From NCBI RefSeq assembly GCF_019931675.1, contig NZ_CP082922.1:1-64000 (forward strand): a stretch of 64,000 bases of DNA, read 5' to 3'. Within the stretch, counting starts at the first letter, position 1. Each line of letters opens with the position of its first letter. The stretch is from Nocardioides rotundus. Lineage in GTDB: Bacteria; Actinomycetota; Actinomycetes; Propionibacteriales; Nocardioidaceae. The translations under genes and the position numbers were made by a program. Shown piece by piece: positions 61,576 through 64,000 of this stretch. The notes beneath the pieces were generated by a model. That model searched no databases and was not told the origin of the DNA. It saw nothing but the letters and a program-made list of their open reading frames with translations.

Positions 61576-61616
61576 CTGTTGCGCGAGCAGGGTCCTGGGT
61601 GCACATCGCGCAACAG
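61576..61616. promoter_or_regulatory. 11-bp inverted repeat before the BCCT gene
   Basis: CTGTTGCGCGA (61576-61586) and TCGCGCAACAG (61606-61616) are exact inverted repeats with a 19-bp spacer, 27 bp before the transporter start. It could be an operator for the preceding IclR or a transcript hairpin. Confidence 0.6.
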
Positions 61617-61643
61617 AATCCTGTCCACTGACGGAGGTGCGGT

Positions 61644-63386
61644 ATGAGCACGACGACCCGAGATCCGGACGAGAATCTCTCGGAGCGACCCGACGACGGT
61701 GGCAGGCAACTGCCGCTGGACACGATCACGTTCGGCGTCGCCGCCGCGCTGGCGGTCGGGTTCGTCGTCTACGGCGCGATCAGCCCGCAGGCGATGTACG
61801 ACACCACCCAGAGCATGCTCGGCTGGATCACCACGAACTTCAACTGGCTGTTCGTGCTGACCAGCGCCGGCTTCGTGCTGTTCTCCTTCTACCTGGCGAT
61901 CAGCCGCTACGGGAACATCAAGCTCGGCCCCGACGACGCCGAGCCGGAGTTCTCGACCTTCTCCTGGGTCTCGATGATGTTCGCGACCGGCATGGGCATC
62001 GGCCTGATGTTCTGGGGCGTCGCCGAGCCGCTGACCCACCTCAACACGCCGCCGATGGGGATGGCCCAGCCGGGCAGCCGCGAGGCCGCGCAGCTGGCGA
62101 TGGAGTACTCCTTCTTCCACTGGGGCTTCCACCCCTGGTCGATGTATGCCGTGATCGGCCTGGCGATCGGCTACTTCGCCTACCGCAAGGGCTACGGCAA
62201 CCTGGTGTCGGCGACCTTCCGGCCGCTGTTGGGCGACCGGGTCTCCGAGGGACCCGGCAAGGCGATCGACATCATCGCCATCTTCGCCACCCTGTTCGGC
62301 TCCGCCACCTCGCTCGGCCTCGGCGCCCTGCAGATCACCGGCGGCATCGACAACGTCTTCGGTGGCACCTCCGGCGCGGTGATGGCGGTCATCGTCATCT
62401 GGATCCTGGTCGCCTGCTTCGTGGTCTCCGCGGTCACCGGCATCGAGCGCGGCATCCAGTTCCTCTCCAACGCCAACGCGATCGCCGCGGCCCTGCTCGC
62501 GTTCTTCCTCTTCGTGGTCGGCCCGACCGTGTTCATCCTCGGCACCTTCACCGAGTCGCTGGGCGGCTACCTCACCCAGCTGCCGACGATGAGCTTCCGC
62601 GCGGGCATCTTCGAGGACGCGAGTTGGATCAACGGCTGGACCGTCTTCTACTGGGCCTGGTGGATCAGCTGGACCCCCTTCGTCGGCATGTTCATCGCCC
62701 GGATCTCCAAGGGCCGCAGCATCCGGCAGTTCGTGGTCTACGTGATCTTGATGCCGAGCCTGGTCTCGTTCATCTGGTTCTCGATCATGGCCGGGTCCGC
62801 CTTCGACCTGCAGCTGAACAAGGGCATGAACCTGGGCAAGGTCCTCACCGACGCCGGCACCGAGGGCGTCTTCTTCGAGGTGCTCCGGGAGTATCCGCTC
62901 GCCTCGGTCACGGTGGTGCTCGCGGTCTTCCTGGTGGCGATCTTCTTCATCACCGGAGCCGACTCCGCGTCGATCGTGATGGGCATGCTCTCCCAGAACG
63001 GTCAGGAGGAGCCCAAGCGCTGGCTGATCATCTTCTGGGGCGCCGCGCAGGGCGCGGTCGCCTCGGTGCTGCTGTGGTCGGGTGGTGACGACCTTCAGGT
63101 CGGCCTGCTCGCGCTGCAGACCCTGGTGATCATCGTCGCCGGCCCGTTCATGCTGGTGATCATCGCGATGTGCGTCTCGCTGATGAAGGCGCTGCGCCAG
63201 GAGCCCTACGAGTCGACGCTCCCCGCGCGGGTACGCCGAGCCGTGGTGCACGCGCAGGAGCAGGACCTCATCGCCCAGCAGTCGGTCGCGCTGGCCGCGC
63301 TGGGGCATGAGTACGACGAGGACGAGCTCAACGGCACCGGCTCCACCGACGACGAGGAGTCCACCGACACCACACGTCGGAGCTGA
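61644..63386 (+). CDS. BCCT family betaine/choline/carnitine transporter
   Basis: BCCT carriers import betaine-type compounds. The 580-residue product has twelve membrane helices and the substrate/Na+-site motif MFATGMGIGLMFWGVAEP (GMGIG as in Na+-coupled betaine carriers), with FFHWGFHPWSMYA and the tryptophan-rich WTVFYWAWWISWTPFVGMFIA. The tail is acidic. ATG 61644 follows CGGAGGTGCGGT. Beside the methyltransferase and oxidase it probably brings in glycine betaine as substrate rather than only as osmoprotectant. Confidence 0.94.
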   Translation: MSTTTRDPDENLSERPDDGGRQLPLDTITFGVAAALAVGFVVYGAISPQAMYDTTQSMLGWITTNFNWLFVLTSAGFVLFSFYLAISRYGNIKLGPDDAEPEFSTFSWVSMMFATGMGIGLMFWGVAEPLTHLNTPPMGMAQPGSREAAQLAMEYSFFHWGFHPWSMYAVIGLAIGYFAYRKGYGNLVSATFRPLLGDRVSEGPGKAIDIIAIFATLFGSATSLGLGALQITGGIDNVFGGTSGAVMAVIVIWILVACFVVSAVTGIERGIQFLSNANAIAAALLAFFLFVVGPTVFILGTFTESLGGYLTQLPTMSFRAGIFEDASWINGWTVFYWAWWISWTPFVGMFIARISKGRSIRQFVVYVILMPSLVSFIWFSIMAGSAFDLQLNKGMNLGKVLTDAGTEGVFFEVLREYPLASVTVVLAVFLVAIFFITGADSASIVMGMLSQNGQEEPKRWLIIFWGAAQGAVASVLLWSGGDDLQVGLLALQTLVIIVAGPFMLVIIAMCVSLMKALRQEPYESTLPARVRRAVVHAQEQDLIAQQSVALAALGHEYDEDELNGTGSTDDEESTDTTRRS

Positions 63387-63403
63387 CGCCCAGCACGATC
63401 CCT

Positions 63404-63442
63404 CGACGGCCGGTCGCACCCCCGTGGTGCGGCCGGCCGTCG
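63404..63442 (+). terminator. Terminator hairpin after BCCT gene
   Basis: GACGGCCGG-TCGCACC (63405-63420) pairs with GGTGCGGCCGGCCGTC (63426-63441) with a small internal imperfection and a 5-base loop. No U tract. Confidence 0.8.
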
Positions 63443-63451
63443 TCGTTGTCG

Positions 63452-63610
63452 GCGGCCACCCGACTCTTGCGTGAGCGGGCCGGTGAGCCGTTCCTCATGC
63501 ATGGGATCAACCTCGCCGAGGTGCTGGTCGGCGGAGTGGGGGTCGGCCGTGGGCAGGAGCTGCTCGCGGCCGTCGCGCGGTCCCGCCACCTCGAGGTCGT
63601 GCCCGCCTGA
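63452..63610 (+). pseudogene. Remnant of a PIN-domain toxin gene
   Basis: In one frame 63443-63610 reads RERAGEPFLMHGINLAEVL, then VGGVGVGRGQELLAAVARSR and HLEVVPA-stop. This resembles the middle of VapC-like PIN toxins (NLAEVLVG segment), but the catalytic N- and C-terminal parts are missing. I see no start or partner. It is probably a decayed fragment; the family match is from memory and short. Confidence 0.45.
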
Positions 63611-63677
63611 TCTCGGTCGGGCCGCGGATGGCCGCAACGGACTTGACCACGGAGCGCCGTCCTCGTCCTTCGGCAGG

Positions 63678-63730
63678 GACGTCATACGAACCGGGGAACC
63701 GCTTCCACAGTTCGGATGACGTTGTGGCGG
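63678..63730. repeat. Dispersed repeat family D, copy 2
   Basis: This is 53 bp, the same length as 43557-43609, sharing GACGTCATACG, CCGGGGAA and GGATGACGTTGTGGCGG. Repeat family A follows with no gap. Confidence 0.8.
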
Positions 63731-63776
63731 TGGTCTCGACAGGCTCGACCGGCGAAAAGGGCTCGACCGGCGGTGG
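63728..63776 (+). repeat. Palindromic repeat family A, copy fused to family D
   Basis: CGGTGGTCTCGACAGGCTCG is followed by variant units CTCGACCGGCG. It directly abuts family D and lies before the final gene's operators. Confidence 0.8.
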
Positions 63777-63816
63777 ACTGATCTCTTGACAGCGCCCACT
63801 CACCCCGAGGACGATG

Positions 63817-63852
63817 TTTCGTATCGTGAAGCACGTTGCAAGATACGCAACG
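63817..63852. promoter_or_regulatory. Two palindromic operator-like sites before the oxidoreductase
   Basis: TTTCGTATCGTGAAG (63817-63831) and TTGCAAGATACGCAA (63836-63850, read inverted) both fit TTKCGTATCNYGMAA; the second lies in the perfect CGTTGC/GCAACG palindrome 63834-63852. The same pattern is found at 51127-51141. They lie 23-58 bp before ATG 63875. Confidence 0.6.
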
Positions 63853-63874
63853 AACGGCCTGAGGGAGACGTGGC

Positions 63875-64000
63875 ATGGCTGAGGTTCCGAGCAGCGCCAA
63901 GTGCGTGGTGATCGGCGCGGGCATCGTCGGCAACAGCCTGGTGTGGCACCTGGCCGACCTGGGCTGGCGCGACATCGTGCAGATCGACAAGGGAGCGCTG
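63875..64000 (+). CDS. FAD-dependent oxidoreductase, dimethylglycine oxidase-like (5' part)
   Basis: Only 42 codons lie in the window. They encode a dinucleotide-binding N-terminus KCVVIGAGIVGNSLVWHLAD with GxGxxG at residues 14-19, then LGWRDIVQIDKGAL, very like Arthrobacter dimethylglycine oxidase and sarcosine/dimethylglycine dehydrogenases (GW-ITVLDQGPL). Such enzymes carry FAD and a C-terminal folate-binding GcvT-like domain. ATG 63875 follows GAGGGAGACGTGGC. In context it should demethylate the dimethylglycine made by the MttB enzyme. Confidence 0.82.
   Translation, partial: MAEVPSSAKCVVIGAGIVGNSLVWHLADLGWRDIVQIDKGAL

Noticed and set aside
60630..63419. 929-residue antisense open frame opposite the second IclR and BCCT genes
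   Set aside because: Its His/Asp/Arg/Gly-rich composition is that of antisense high-GC DNA, and it lies opposite clearly coding genes.

Overview
This is the replication-origin region of a high-GC (about 70% or more) actinobacterium. The order dnaA-dnaN-gnd-recF-DUF721-gyrB-gyrA-DUF3566-tRNA-Ile, followed by the ppiA/rhomboid/crgA block and the pknB-pknA-pbpA-rodA-pstP-fhaB-fhaA operon, is the classic actinobacterial origin layout. Protein style, the AlkB-rubredoxin fusion and the many short palindromic repeats suggest a Nocardioides-like member of the Nocardioidaceae; this is inferred from memory of the families, not from a search.

Region by region: 1-11.9 kb is the replication core, with a putative oriC between dnaA and dnaN (1678-2116). 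12-18.6 kb is mixed: tRNA-Ile, a small low-GC cassette between two identical 89-bp repeats, a yeast-type cytosine deaminase with a cytosine permease, tandem secreted sulfatases, a DLW-39 protein and tRNA-Ala. 18.7-25.2 kb is an accessory island next to tRNA-Ala with an Xre/RES toxin-antitoxin pair, a DUF262-HNH restriction-type protein, a second HNH nuclease and two extracytoplasmic proteins. 25.3-29.6 kb holds a lipoprotein, SURF1, DUF3817, a patatin and a PlsC-like acyltransferase. 29.6-43 kb is the cell-envelope and division block, including a CrgA with two family units and an extra PASTA protein between pknA and pknB. 43-48.8 kb carries tRNA-Leu and housekeeping or poorly known genes. 48.9-51 kb is an alkane hydroxylase fused to rubredoxin with a TetR regulator.

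The most striking part is 51.1-64 kb: a corrinoid methyltransferase system (MttB-family methyltransferase, corrinoid protein, methyl-H4folate methyltransferase, RACo-type reactivator, DUF1638, MTHFR-family protein) with two IclR regulators, PurU, a BCCT betaine-type transporter, a GFA-fold protein and the start of an FAD oxidoreductase resembling dimethylglycine oxidase. Together these read as uptake and stepwise demethylation of a quaternary amine, most likely glycine betaine, with the methyl groups passed to tetrahydrofolate and released as formate by PurU. A 15-bp palindrome shared by the two ends of the cluster suggests a common regulator.

At least four families of dispersed short palindromic repeats occur. 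One supplies the stop codon of gyrB and of a lipoprotein gene and has also been absorbed into the coding sequence of the methyltetrahydrofolate methyltransferase. A 21-bp repeat forms the AlkB-rubredoxin linker and recurs inverted just after the gene. Most starts other than clear ATG/SD cases were chosen from reading frame, Shine-Dalgarno spacing and family N-termini; no database search was possible.
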